Positions 12,119-21,990 of a DNA stretch of 64,000 nt are shown piece after piece. The stretch covers positions 21,761,352-21,825,351 of the forward strand of contig OY743171.1 in assembly GCA_963555705.1 (NCBI GenBank), given 5' to 3'. The notes below the pieces were generated by a model. It saw only the letters and a list, made by a program, of their open reading frames with translations. It was not told the DNA's origin and made no database searches. A program made the position numbers and the translations under genes. Each line of letters starts with the position of its first letter. Positions within the stretch are counted from its first letter, which is position 1. The stretch comes from Ligustrum vulgare (Eukaryota; Streptophyta; Magnoliopsida; Lamiales; Oleaceae).

Positions 12119-12447
12119 TAAATCTGAAAAGATATATACTTCAAAATATCCGAACTCAATACTCAATAATATATTGACTTTTACCTCAATCTCGAACTTT
12201 AGAGTCTTAGACCTGCAAATAAACTTTTATAAGTTTTGATTTGAGTTAAAAAATTTCATGATACCTCAAATTTACAAATCTCAAAATCTGAAATTAAACA
12301 TATAACCTAAATTCTTATGTTTTTGAAAATTGAAATTACATACATGTATATGCATATAAACACTCACATCCATACAGTATTTCCCAAATAGTTAACTAAA
12401 AAACTAAAATCAAAATTTGAAAAACTACAATTTATTTTCACAAGAAA

Positions 12448-12450
<3 letters not shown>

Positions 12451-12492
<42 letters not shown>

Positions 12493-12528
12493 ACATCGTG
12501 TGTGTGTGTGTGTGCGCGCGCGCATGTT
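12451..12528. repeat. Compound (CA)n / (TG)n / (CG)n microsatellite
   Basis: A CA run to about 12488 is followed by ATACATCG, then a GT run and CGCGCGCG. The two halves are inversely related and could fold into a hairpin. Confidence 0.85.
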
Positions 12529-12836
12529 GTGTGAGGTGAGGATGTGTGAGTGTGTGTTCGACTGGTGTGGTGGGGGAAGGTAGAAGGGCAGTGACTTATG
12601 ACGGGAACAACGATGTTGAGAGGAAGACGACAACGGTGTAAGAGAGAGAGGTGTGGTGGCGGAGCGGCGATGTTTGGTGGCCAACGAGGCTAGGAAGTAG
12701 AGGGATCGAGAAAAATAGCAAGAAGCCGGTGTGGTTTGGGAGAGAAAAGAGAGAAAGAGAGAAGAAAGTAGGAAATAATCGGGTAAGATATTTTTAACCG
12801 AGTTTAGCGTCGGTTATAGGTTGAGCTGACGCCTTT

Positions 12837-13533
12837 TGATGAGATCCAGGAAAGTCAGATTTCGATGCATGTGCCCGTGGGATCCATGACGAGATCCGAT
12901 ACCAGGAGGTTTGAGGTTAAACAAAGTGATTAAGTCAAAAGAGGATCCAAGAATCAAGTTGGAGTACAAAATCACGAGCGCTGGATTTTACCCCACGCGG
13001 TCGAGTGGTAGAAATAAGGCGCGATCGCGCGCTATCAGTTAAATTAACAGAACGGTGAAACGGAACCTTACGCGGCCATGGGTATTAACCCTGCGCGGCC
13101 GCACCCTTGAACTGGAGGCAGATTTCCATGAATTTTGAACTTAAATCAGGTCCTTTCTATTTTCCTATTTTCTTTTACTATAAATACCACATTTCTCTCA
13201 AATCCTAGATAACTTGGTTGTTCATGAATGACGCTCTTGAGAGAGACTCTGATACGAACCCCTTTGGTATTTGAACCAAAAATTCTCACAACAATTTGAA
13301 ATCGAACTCAAGAAAGCTAAAATGGTAAAATAAATTATGAAACACCTTAACACAAGTTTCTCTCAATCAAAATTCTAAGGAAAATAAACCCTGGCCAATG
13401 GATGAAGATCAAACAAATTTCAAAGGTAGTGAAAATAAACAACACAAGAATAATATACTCAAAATGTGGTTGATTAACTTCCAAAGGTTACAAGATAAAA
13501 GTAATAGGATTTTACTTCACCCAAAGAGGAGTC
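12837..13533 (+). repeat. LTR with U3 direct and R-U5 inverted
   Basis: 12837-13249 matches the first ~400 bp of the neighbouring LTR in direct orientation, including the TATA region ACTATAAATACCACATTTC. 13250-13533 is the reverse complement of 13928-14210, from the LTR 3' terminus (TGATACGAACCCC) back to GAGTC. The inverted block is bordered by GACTC and GAGTC. The result is a full-length LTR whose 3' 284 bp are flipped. Confidence 0.85.
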
Positions 13534-14210
13534 TGATGAGATTTGGGAAAGTCATACTTTGATGCAAGTGCCGGTGGGACCCATGACGATATTCGATACC
13601 AAGGAGGTTCAAGATTCGAGGCTAAACAAAGTGATTAAGTCAAAAGAAGAGCCAAGAATTAAGTTGAAGTACAAAATCACAAGCGCTTGATTTTACCCCA
13701 CGCGGTGGAAATAAGGCGCGATTGCTTTCTATTAGTCAAATTAACAAAACGGTGAAATGGAATCCTGCGCGGCCGCGAATACTAACCTTGCGCGGTTGCG
13801 CCCTTGAACCGGAGGCAAATTTCCACAAATTTTGAACTTAAATCCGGTCCTTTTTATTTTCCTCTTTTCTTGTACTATAAATACCACATTTCTCTCAAAC
13901 CCTAAATAACTTGGTTGTTCATAGAGAGACTCCTCTTTGGGTGAGGTAAAATTCCATTTCTTTTATCTTGTAAAATTTGGAAGTTAATCAACTACATTTT
14001 GAGTATATTATTCTTGTGTTGTTTATTTCCACCACCTTGAAATTTGTTTGATCTTTATCCATTGGGCAGGGTTTATTTTCCTTAGAATCTTGGTTGGGAT
14101 AAACTTGGGTTAAGGCGTTTCATCACTTATTTTACCATTTTAGCTTTCTTGGGTTCGATTTCAAATTGTTGTGAGAATTTTTGATCCAAACACCAAAGGG
14201 GTTCGCATCA
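13534..14210 (+). repeat. 5' LTR, normal orientation
   Basis: 677 bp, starting TGATGAGATTTGGG and ending GGGGTTCGCATCA. The U3 part contains CG-rich palindromic words (CACGCGG, GCGCGGCCGCG, TGCGCGGTTGCG). A TATA-like ACTATAAATACC lies near 13875. Confidence 0.85.
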
Positions 14211-14212
14211 TT

Positions 14213-14224
14213 TAGTATCAGAAC
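14213..14224 (+). other. Degraded primer binding site
   Basis: TAGTATCAGAAC follows the LTR and matches the initiator tRNA-Met type TGGTATCAGAGC with two changes. Confidence 0.6.
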
Positions 14225-14535
14225 TTGACTCTAATTTGGTAAATCTATCATTTATATTCTTGTATTGTTGTTGTTCTTCATATTTAAAGAAAAAAAAAAT
14301 TCACAAAAAATTGGAAAATTTGTATGCCCATGAGTATTTTTTGATTCTTACATATTGGGTATATTGTTGTTATCATCTTTGAGTTGTTGGGGTTATCCAA
14401 GTAGCCATACATTGCAATTTCTATGCTATTCAAGGTGTGCACACAAGTTGTTTGGTGAAATATTTCAAAGAAAACTACACTAGTGTACATTACTTTTCTC
14501 TACACTAAACACTTTCCTTGATAGTCGTTTGTGTT

Positions 14536-17500
14536 TAGAGGTGTCAATCCGGGTGGTCCGGGCCGGGTCGGCCCGCCAAAGTATGAGCCCGATAACGGCC
14601 CGCGTAGAAAAAAGTCCGCCCGTTGCGGGTTACGGGTCGGTTGCGGGTTACGGGTTGACCCACAAATTTTGAACTACAACTCAGGCCCGCCTGCTGGCCC
14701 ATCCGGGTTAAGCCCATACGGGTCGTGGGTCGCGGTTCGTTCCGGTTTGGCCCGTATCCGTATGATTGTTCATTGTATGAATAAAATTATAAAATTATAG
14801 AATTTTTCATATTTATAGCAAAATATATATATTATATTGTAAAATCAAAAATGTAAATTAAGAAATGTTTACATAGAATTCAAATTTAATGTTACATGAA
14901 TTATTTATAACTTTGCAAAGTTAAATATAACATAAAGAAATAACAGATAAATGCATTTTTAAGTACTATTATTAAATATTTATAGCTTAAGTACATCCCA
15001 ACTAGGTTGGTACCTACTTTTACTATAATTTATAGTTTAAGTACATCTCAACTAGGTTGACACCTACTTAACTATAATTTAGCTATTCAAAAATTATATA
15101 TTTGTTTCCTAATCAATCTTCACTCTTCAGGAACTGCAAGATTTTTGAAGTCTTCGGCAATATCATCAATGATTTTATCTTGCATCCTTCGATCCGCGAA
15201 AATCCAATCTTTCACGCAAATGAGAGCTTCCAAAATATCTTCTTTAAGTCTAGATCTTCTTTCATCCAATACCCTGTTACCTGCACTAAAAGCAGACTCG
15301 GATGCCACTGTTGAGACTGGAACTGTTAGTAGATCTCGTGCCATTTTAGATAATACAGGGTATGAGCGCTCATTTAAATTCCACCATCGTAAGATATCTA
15401 AATTATCCACTTCATTTTCAGGTATTAAACTATAATGATCAAATTGATAATATCTATCCAATTCAGCAGGTGTGGTATTTGGATTTACAGTTGAAGTTGT
15501 AGATGAAGAACCAAGAACATTACGTTTCTTAGCTATTAGGGATAAAAAAGAAGATTTGCCTTTAGAATTTGTACTAGAGTTTGTAGATGAAGGAATATTT
15601 TCATTGATACCATATTTAATAAAATAGTTATTATACATTTTATTAATAAAAATTTCCAATTCTCGATTTGTAATATTTATGTTAAAAGCTAATGTTTCAG
15701 AAAGTGATTCTAAAGCACATTGAACTCCAAACAACTTAATGCGAGGATCTATTACAGCTGCCACTGGAAAAATTAGTGGCATGTTTTCATAATATTTCTT
15801 AAACTTTTCCTCCATTGAGTAAATAATTTGAAAGAAAAATGGATCAGCTCTAAATGATGAAATTGTCCAGCAATTTCTACTAATTGTAAAAGTACAAGAT
15901 TACTAGTTAGATAATAAACTCCAGAACTAGCTTTTGTTGCCTTATAGAAAGGTTTCAAAAATTTCATAACATTAAATGCTTTTTCCCAGTCTGAATCAGT
16001 TACCTGAAATTGATTTTGTTTTGAATTAACAAATGCATTAATGACATCAGTATAGCCAACACACGATTTTAACATTAAAAAAGTTGAATTCCATCTATTG
16101 GGAACATCATCAACAAATTTTCTTCTTTTCAATCCAAGAGTTTTACAAATTTTTGCAAATTCTTGTTGTCTAGAATCTGAAAAAGAAATATAATTAATAG
16201 ATTGTCTAATTATACTTATTTGTGGTGTTATTAATTTTAAACCGTCTTGCACAACTAAATTATATATATGACAAACACAACGCATGTGAAATAATTTAGA
16301 ATCATATAGGGGTGTAATCGTTCTAATTAAAAGCTCAACGTATGAATTATTAGCACTTGCATTATCAAAGGTAACACTAAATAGTTTATTTAACACACCA
16401 AACTCATTAAAAACTTGTAATAAATTTTCACACAAATTTACACCATTATGTGGATATTCAAGTAAACGAAAAGCAATAATTCTTTTATGTAATAACCAAT
16501 TATTATCAATATAATGTGCTGTAACACAAGCATAACCATTATGATTTCGTCCAGACCAACAATCAGATGTGAAACAAATAATTCCATCAATTTTTTTAAG
16601 TTCATTTTTTAAATTCTCAACCATTGTATGAAATAATTTCATAGAATCAGAACGACCAGTATTTCTACTTACGCTCCTGTAAGAAGGTTGAATGTATTTT
16701 TGTAGAAACTCTTCAAAATATTGATCTTCTGCAAATGTGAACGGCATCTCACGAGCTGCTAAAATTCTGACATCCCAACTCGCATTCGTTCATGCGAATA
16801 AACAAAGTTAGTAAAAGTAACTGATCCACTAGCATTAGTAAAACCAGTAATTTGAGCTTGTTTAGGATCCAAATGTCCTGTTTCATTTAGATGTTTTTCT
16901 TTGTGTCTTCGTAGCGTGCCGGTGCCTTGACCATATCTCCAAACATAAGCCTTTTTCCAGATATTACATACTGCTGTACCATCTTTCTCATTTACTGTAA
17001 AAATTTGCCACATCTCTGATGTTTGTTTTTTTTTTTCCTTGAATTTTAAGATGATCCAACTTCTACAACATTATCATCTTCTAAATTTATTGGGGAGCAA
17101 CTATCATTGAAAATATTATTTCGAGAAGATAAATCGCGAGAAGACATAATAATACAATAGTATTAAATTGTTTAGTGAGAAGAAAAAAATATAATAGTGT
17201 AGAGAATAGAGATGATGATACTTGTGCAGTTGTGCTGTTGAAAATATGTAATTACAGACAAGAGACAAGAATAATAAAATAAGGGCAGACTGCAGAGAGC
17301 TAAGTGGCTAATAAAATTGTAAGATTTAAGATAGATAGTGGACTGAAAATGAGATAAATTTTACCAATTCACTCCAATTTACAGATGAAATGTTGAATAT
17401 TACCGTTAAAATATGAAAAAAAAATTAAAAAAAAAAAGACAAGTTGTCTTGCTTCAGCATGCTTTTTGCTTCAGGCATAGCCTTAATTCTTTTTTTTTTT

Positions 17501-17670
17501 CACGGGCCAGCGGGTTAATCGCGGCCCGTGAAGGTGTAACCCGCGAAACCCGCGGGTCACACTTTTTTGGCCCGTGAACCACCTGCTCGGGTCACGGGTT
17601 GGCCCGCGGTCCCGGGTCGTTCCGGGCCGGTTTTCGCGGGTCTGGCCGCCCGTCCGTCTTAACACCTCTA
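14536..17670. mobile_element. hAT transposon nested in the gypsy element
   Basis: Termini are TAGAGGTGTCAA (14536) and TTAACACCTCTA (ending 17670), near-perfect 12-bp inverted repeats. Both subterminal regions are strikingly GC-rich (GGGCCGGGTCGGCCCG, CGGCCCGTG and similar words), typical of plant hAT elements starting TAGAGGTG. The interior carries a minus-strand transposase. The flanking octamers (TTTGTGTT and ACTAAAGG) do not match, so the insertion site has been altered or the true ends differ slightly. Confidence 0.85.
15120..17147 (-). pseudogene. hAT transposase (BED finger plus hAT-C domain), frameshifted
   Basis: The reading starts with an ATG at 17147, where about 33 codons end in a TAA. 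It continues as three frames: 17013-16759, 16747-15773 and 15815-15120. The first holds the BED zinc finger (AVCNIWKKAYVWRYG ... GTLRRHKEKH). The second Cys of its C-x2-C pair is replaced by Trp. The middle frame holds the RNase H-like core, with CFTSDCWSGRNHNGYACVTA and FSVTFDNASANN. The last frame holds the dimerisation region: DILRWWNLNERSYPVLSKMA, VPVSTVASESAFSAG and DERRSRL. Two frame changes and the lost Cys mean it cannot make full transposase. Damage looks moderate, so the insertion is not very old. It is nested within the gypsy leader. Confidence 0.85.
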
Positions 17671-17789
17671 ACTAAAGGTTTACTACTCAAGACATTTAAG
17701 CAGCATGCTGACACAATGAGTCATGAGTGTAACGAACAGTTTCTTTTCTTGTATGTGGATTGCTCCTTTTCCTTATTTTGACATTATTT

Positions 17790-18580
17790 TGAAATTTCAT
17801 TATTGAAAATTCTGAATTTTTATGTTTCCATTTTGTATACATTATGTAAATGGATAATAATAACAAAAATAGTCTTTTAATTAAGACATTATGGGGACCA
17901 TTATGATTGCTTCGCTATACACTTCGTTAATTGGATTATTGATATGTAGTACATGGAAGGAACCACGTTCTTTAATTAACATGGAACCGCTATGACTCTT
18001 ATCAGTAATTCAATTAAATAAGGTAATTACGATAAACCTTTTAAGTATATTAATTCAGCAATTTTTGTGCGCCTTATGATTCCTATATGAAACCATAAAT
18101 AGGATTGTCATACGGACCAAGTGGGAGACTGTTAGAAATTAATATCTTCTCATTATGTGGTCCATATTACATATCCTAGTTTAATTAGGTAAACTGCTGA
18201 ATTAATAGAAACCTGATTTAATTAAAAGTATTTCCTATTAATACTACAACTTTGATGGACGGTTGAAATTAAAAGACAATAGGAAATTCGGCCACTCTCT
18301 CTACCTATATATACTGAACTCAAATTCCATCATCAGAGTTCAATCTTATGAAATAAAATTAAAGGCTTAGGTTAAGAGAGAGAAGGCGAATTTCAGATCA
18401 ATATTTGTTCTGGATTCAATTTAAAGCTGTGACATGATCTCATAAATTTCCACATTATTGCTATGAATTCTGGTATGTTATATGATTTACAGTAATTAAT
18501 TTTTATAGTCAAGATCCTGAATAGAATCATGTTTAAATTAATATGTTCCGCATTAAGATTAAAGTTTACAATCCCACCAC
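17790..18580 (+). mobile_element. Ty1-copia 3' fragment with LTR
   Basis: A non-coding stretch ends in the polypurine-like AAGTGGGAGAC (18119-18129), followed by an LTR start TGTTAGAAATTAATATC at 18130. The LTR includes a TATA-like TATATATACTGAAC near 18306 and ends by about 18580. No pol coding sequence remains. The left boundary is not defined, and no target duplication was recognised. Confidence 0.55.
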
Positions 18581-18589
18581 CAGGGTATA

Positions 18590-18871
18590 ATGTTGATAGA
18601 AGGGGAAATAGAAGAAGAGTTGGGAATGAATTTGATAATGTTTTGGGAAATGATGGGTATGGAACAAAATTGGAGCATGTGTAGGAATAGAGGAGATTGG
18701 CATGCTAGGGGATTTGATCAAGGTCATCTAAGGAAGCATCGGGATAGGGATGGAATTGATGAAAATATTGATAGTGTAAAAATCAAGAGTTCATCATTCC
18801 ATGGGAAGAGTAATCCAATGTGGGACTTTAAGGACCAAATGAAATTTTTTGAAGAAAATTCCATTGCCTGA
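18590..18871 (+). pseudogene. Gypsy gag N-terminal remnant
   Basis: The frame ends with RDRDGIDENIDSVKIKSSSF, then HGKSNPMWDFKDQMKFFEE. This fits the start of plant Ty3-gypsy gag, whose consensus runs LGSIKMKIPSFQGKNDPEAYLEWE. Conserved gag residues (Lys, Ser-Phe, Gly-Lys, Asn-Pro) are recognisable. The frame stops right after the motif, so only the beginning of gag survives. It precedes the Glu-rich frame at 18893 in the same element. Confidence 0.6.
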
Positions 18872-18892
18872 GATTGCAAATATAATGTTGGA

Positions 18893-19411
18893 GTGCAAAA
18901 GGGTACTGATAGTGAGGTTGAAGTTAAATTTCAAGAAGAGCCCCAGGGTAAGGAAGTTGAGAAGAAGGAGGGAGACTTGAAGATTGAAGTAGTTGAACAA
19001 ACTCCAACTTTTCATGTGGAAGATAAAAATTTGGGAAATGAAGAAGTTCATGAATTGGAGGAGGAAATTATTGGTGAGATGGTGTATGAGCTTACAAATG
19101 TGGGAGAGTTGGTTGAGCTTGATAATGTGGAGGAGGTAGTTGAGGATAAAAATCTTGAAGTGGTGAGTAAGCAAGAGAGTAAGAAGGTAGGAGGTGAAGA
19201 GAAGAGCCTCGATGTTGTACATGATGAGGTGGTGATGATTCATCATGAGTACAAGGATCCATACGTTGTACTTGAAAGAACTAATGATCTCCACCCCATT
19301 TTATTTATAACCTTCTTGCAGGTTAGACACGATTGGGGGCTTGATCCACATCACTTGTGCCCAATGAATAGTTTGATTCGACCCATCTACATAATCAACT
19401 TGAAAGGGTGA
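18893..19411 (+). pseudogene. Glu-rich ORF with KDPY module (non-autonomous gypsy)
   Basis: About 172 codons, very rich in Glu, Val and Lys, with predicted coiled-coil character. It contains TFHVEDKNLGNEEVHELEEE and ends with HHEYKDPYVVLERTNDLHPI, then LFITFLQVRHDWGLDPHHLC. The same layout occurs in the ORF at 62897-63880 of the second compact gypsy element. It has no match I recognise to Gag, protease, reverse transcriptase, RNase H or integrase. Downstream, FPFDPGGAMK..EQ.YDSGR can be read up to the polypurine tract. Function unknown. It may be an accessory protein or the decayed residue of a longer polyprotein. Confidence 0.6.
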
Positions 19412-19492
19412 TATTGGTTTATCATGAGGCTTAGAAGCAAAGACTTTCCATTTGACCCAGGGGGTGCAATGAAGCATCATGAACAAACCTAT

Positions 19493-19523
19493 GATTCGGG
19501 ACGAATCATCCTAAAGGAGGGTA
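19493..19523 (+). promoter_or_regulatory. Hairpin and polypurine tract before the 3' LTR
   Basis: GATTCG-GGA-CGAATC (19493-19507) is a perfect 6-bp stem with a 3-base loop. It is followed by the polypurine tract TAAAGGAGGGTA (19512-19523), and the LTR starts at 19524. The same arrangement occurs at 63965-63998. Confidence 0.75.
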
Positions 19524-20213
19524 TGATGAGAATCATTGAGGGCTCAACAAGGAAAAAAATCAATCATGCGAGCCAAACAAATTTTAAGCACATTTTGAAG
19601 GACTACCGAGGCGTAGAAGAATAGTATTCGAGGCTAAAATAAGTGATTAAGTCGAAAGAGGATCCAAGAATCAAGTTGGAGCTCAAAATCACGAAGTGTT
19701 GAAAATACAACCTCGAAGCCGCGTGGTTAAAACTGAGGTACGGTCTAACGACCTAAGCTAAATTAACAGAACTGTACAGCGGCAGCCTGAGCGGCCACGT
19801 GGAGTTGCCTTGCGCGGCCGCGCAGTTGTTATAGAGACAGATTTCGCGAGATTTTTAATTATTTCCGAATTTCCTTTTTTGGCCCATTATTTTGTAGTAT
19901 AAATACATTTCTCTCTTCAAACCATAAAAAAGTCTTGGTAGTATGAACTTGAAGCCTCGGTAAGAATTCCTCTTCAAATCTTGTTGCCTCTTTGAGTTAA
20001 TATTCTCAACTTTATGTAGAATGTTATGATTCTTGTGTTGTTGAAAGAAATCTTTGAACTTGCTTATTTCTCTCCATTGGGTTAAGGCTTTTTCCTTGAA
20101 ATTTTGATTAGATTAAGCTTGAGTTTAGGTTTATTTTACCATTATAGCTTTCTTGGGTTGATATTAAATTGTTGTGGGAATTTTTGGTCCGAACACCAAA
20201 AGGGTTCGCATCA
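19524..20213 (+). repeat. 3' LTR of the compact gypsy element
   Basis: 690 bp, TGATGAGAATC...GGGTTCGCATCA. It aligns with 13534-14210 throughout, though clearly diverged. It contains GCGCGGCCGCGC in U3 and a TATA-like GTATAAATAC near 19898. Confidence 0.85.
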
Positions 20214-20445
20214 CCTTTAGTGTGAGAATATACGTCAATTCTCATAGAATCGACACATATATGTAATAAAAGGTGTCGGTTCTGATAAGAACCGAAGCCT
20301 ATAACTTATATGCGTTGTTTTCATTGTAAAACCAATGCATATGGTTTAAACTTAATTACTAAATTGCCACCACATTTTTTATACGTGTCGTTTGTTCGAA
20401 AAATGACGTATATTTTATTATTTTTTGGGCAAATTTGTGCTAGTG

Positions 20446-20961
20446 AAAGTATTATAAAAATTTGATAGATTTTCAGGTTATGATAGTAAAAATTTGAAAG
20501 TATCATAAGTATCATGTTGTGATACTTTAAAAGTATCATAATATGGTACTTATGACGGACGTATTTTTCAGTAAAAAGAAATTGAAGTATTTTTCAATGA
20601 TTATTTAAAATGACGTAAATCTCCATTATAATACTAAAAGGTGGGTATTTGTGTAAACTCCCCTTATTGAACATTTATATCATAGATGATTTAATGGGAA
20701 CACATCAATGACTTTTTCACTATGCCCTTTGCAATTGATTGCTAAAATTACTTAAGAAAATAAAATAATTCTCATGAAACTTTTTAAGTTCGAATTTGTG
20801 TGTAAAAGAATTGATACGTCGAATGAAAAGTCAACATAAAGTACGAACTTCAATGTCCGAAGTTTCAATTTTCTTTACATTTTTCTCACTCAAATTTTGT
20901 ATATTTATACTATGCTTGTTGAGACACAAATGCATGTGAAACTTTCTAACATTCTCTCAGA
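20446..20961. other. Gene-free region
   Basis: No gene is seen. Near 20500-20545 the DNA repeats AAGTATCATAA and carries the palindrome GATACTTTAAAAGTATC. Confidence 0.4.
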
Positions 20962-20969
20962 GCATGAAA

Positions 20970-21263
20970 TAGGGATGATGAAAAAATTTGATGGACCTGA
21001 GATCCGCGGGGAACCAAATCCCATTAGGGGCACCCCCCGAACAATAGAATATGTGGGGCGGGTCGTGTTTTTTTTTTTTTTTTAAAAAAAAAAATCGTTT
21101 TGTTCCTATTAAAAAAAAAATAATAATAATAATTGAAAAATATAAACAGAGCAATAAATGGTGTACAAGGGTTAACCCGCCTCAAAACCGACAGGGAGCT
21201 CGTGGGTTCGGGGCTAGACATGCCATCCTACCCCGCTCTGAACCTGACTCATTGCCATCCTTA
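20970..21263. mobile_element. hAT-type MITE
   Basis: It is flanked by 8-bp near-duplicates GCATGAAA (20962-20969) and GCTTGAAA (21264-21271). Ends are TAGGGATGATGAA and, read inward from the right, TAAGGATGGCAATGA. The 294-bp body is GC-rich at the ends, with a T/A homopolymer centre. It has no coding capacity. Confidence 0.7.
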
Positions 21264-21273
21264 GCTTGAAATT

Positions 21274-21460
21274 TAGTCCATGTTTAACAATTATTAAATA
21301 AAATTCATTTTTCTAAAGTACTCATTTTCATCGACATTTACATTACAAAATATTATGCACGTAAATCCAAAATTTTTCATATTTTAAAACATATATTCTC
21401 CTAAAAATCATTATTCAAAAACTTATTTTTCCAAAATAACGATTATCAAACAATGGACTA
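21274..21460. mobile_element. MITE with TAGTCCATGTTT ends
   Basis: The left end TAGTCCATGTTTAA pairs with TAGTCCATTGTTTGATAA read inward from the right. 187 bp, AT-rich, no ORF. The target duplication is not clear. Confidence 0.55.
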
Positions 21461-21522
21461 GTTGTCTATATCACTATGTAAATAGTATGTATCTTAATTA
21501 TTCGTATTTGTGTTGCTACTTA

Positions 21523-21692
21523 CCCTCTGTTTGATCATTTTTAACACATTTTTACAGTACTTAATTTTAATAATAAAATATTCTATACATAAATCAAAAA
21601 CTTTTCTCTCATTTTAGTCATGCAATATCTTATCAATCATTATTCAAAACGTGTGTTTTTTTTTGGTCAAATAATGGCAATCAAACAAGGGC
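21523..21692. mobile_element. Tourist-like MITE
   Basis: Ends CCCTCTGTTTGAT and CCCTTGTTTGATTGCC (right end read inward), with TTA on both sides (21520-21522 and 21693-21695). This suggests a PIF/Harbinger-type 3-bp duplication. About 170 bp. Confidence 0.5.
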
Positions 21693-21775
21693 TTAATTAA
21701 ATTCCAATTTATTCTATAAATATACGGAATACTAATTTTTTTTCCCTTCGCACGTGACCCTTGAGCTAACGTGAA

Positions 21776-21915
21776 CTTTCTTATTTTTTAAAATCTAAAC
21801 CATTAATCCATCTATTTTTTGAAGACAAAATAAATCTGCCCATTCACCCCCATCACAACCCTCTTCTCGGTTCAAAAGATAGACCACGCCACAAACATTT
21901 TTCCTCATCCTCCAA
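21776..21915 (+). repeat. Segment shared, inverted, with the PCNA upstream region
   Basis: It contains TTATTTTTTAAAATCT, CCATTAATCCATCTATTTTT and CCCCCATCACAACCCT, and ends in TTTTTCCTCATCCTCC. The reverse complement of 35895-36033 carries the same words in the same order. It lies immediately upstream of the FRS pseudogene's putative first exon. Confidence 0.65.
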
Positions 21916-21990
21916 CATGACCCATTTCCCCTCATCCTCCAAGAACATGACCTATTTGTGTCTTCTACTCCCAGTTGCAAGATCGAAGAC

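Larger units (their letters stand above)
12837..20213 (+). mobile_element. Compact Ty3-gypsy element with rearranged 5' LTR, TSD CCTTT
   Basis: Perfect 5-bp direct repeats CCTTT (12832-12836 and 20214-20218) bound the element. From the left: an LTR with its 3' half inverted (12837-13533), a normal LTR (13534-14210), a primer binding site, leader DNA interrupted by a hAT transposon, a copia fragment, gag-like and Glu-rich ORF remnants, a polypurine tract (19512-19523) and the 3' LTR (19524-20213). LTR ends are TGATG...CGCATCA. No reverse transcriptase or integrase of its own was found. It appears non-autonomous even before the nested damage. Confidence 0.85.
10606..20445. mobile_element. Candidate CACTA (En/Spm) relic, host to nested insertions
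   Basis: The right end reads ...TTGTGCTAGTG at 20445, the reverse of a CACTAGCACAAATTT terminus. The left end near 10606 reads TACTAGTACATAAAG, a degraded match. Both ends carry CGTCGGTT/GTGTCGGTT-type subterminal words (10632-10790 and 20270-20410). An internal minus-strand fragment resembles the Ulp1-like region of plant CACTA elements. The flanking trinucleotides (CAA and AAA) do not form a clean 3-bp target duplication, so the exact limits are tentative. Most of the length is later insertions. Confidence 0.45.

Noticed and set aside
12364..12684. 106-codon minus-strand ORF with THTHTR and CVCVCV runs
   Set aside because: It is the translation of a CA/TG microsatellite and adjoining low-complexity DNA; no domain.
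18794..19294. 166-codon minus-strand hydrophobic ORF
   Set aside because: It is the antisense of the Glu-rich gypsy frame; GAA/GAG codons read backwards give Phe/Leu.
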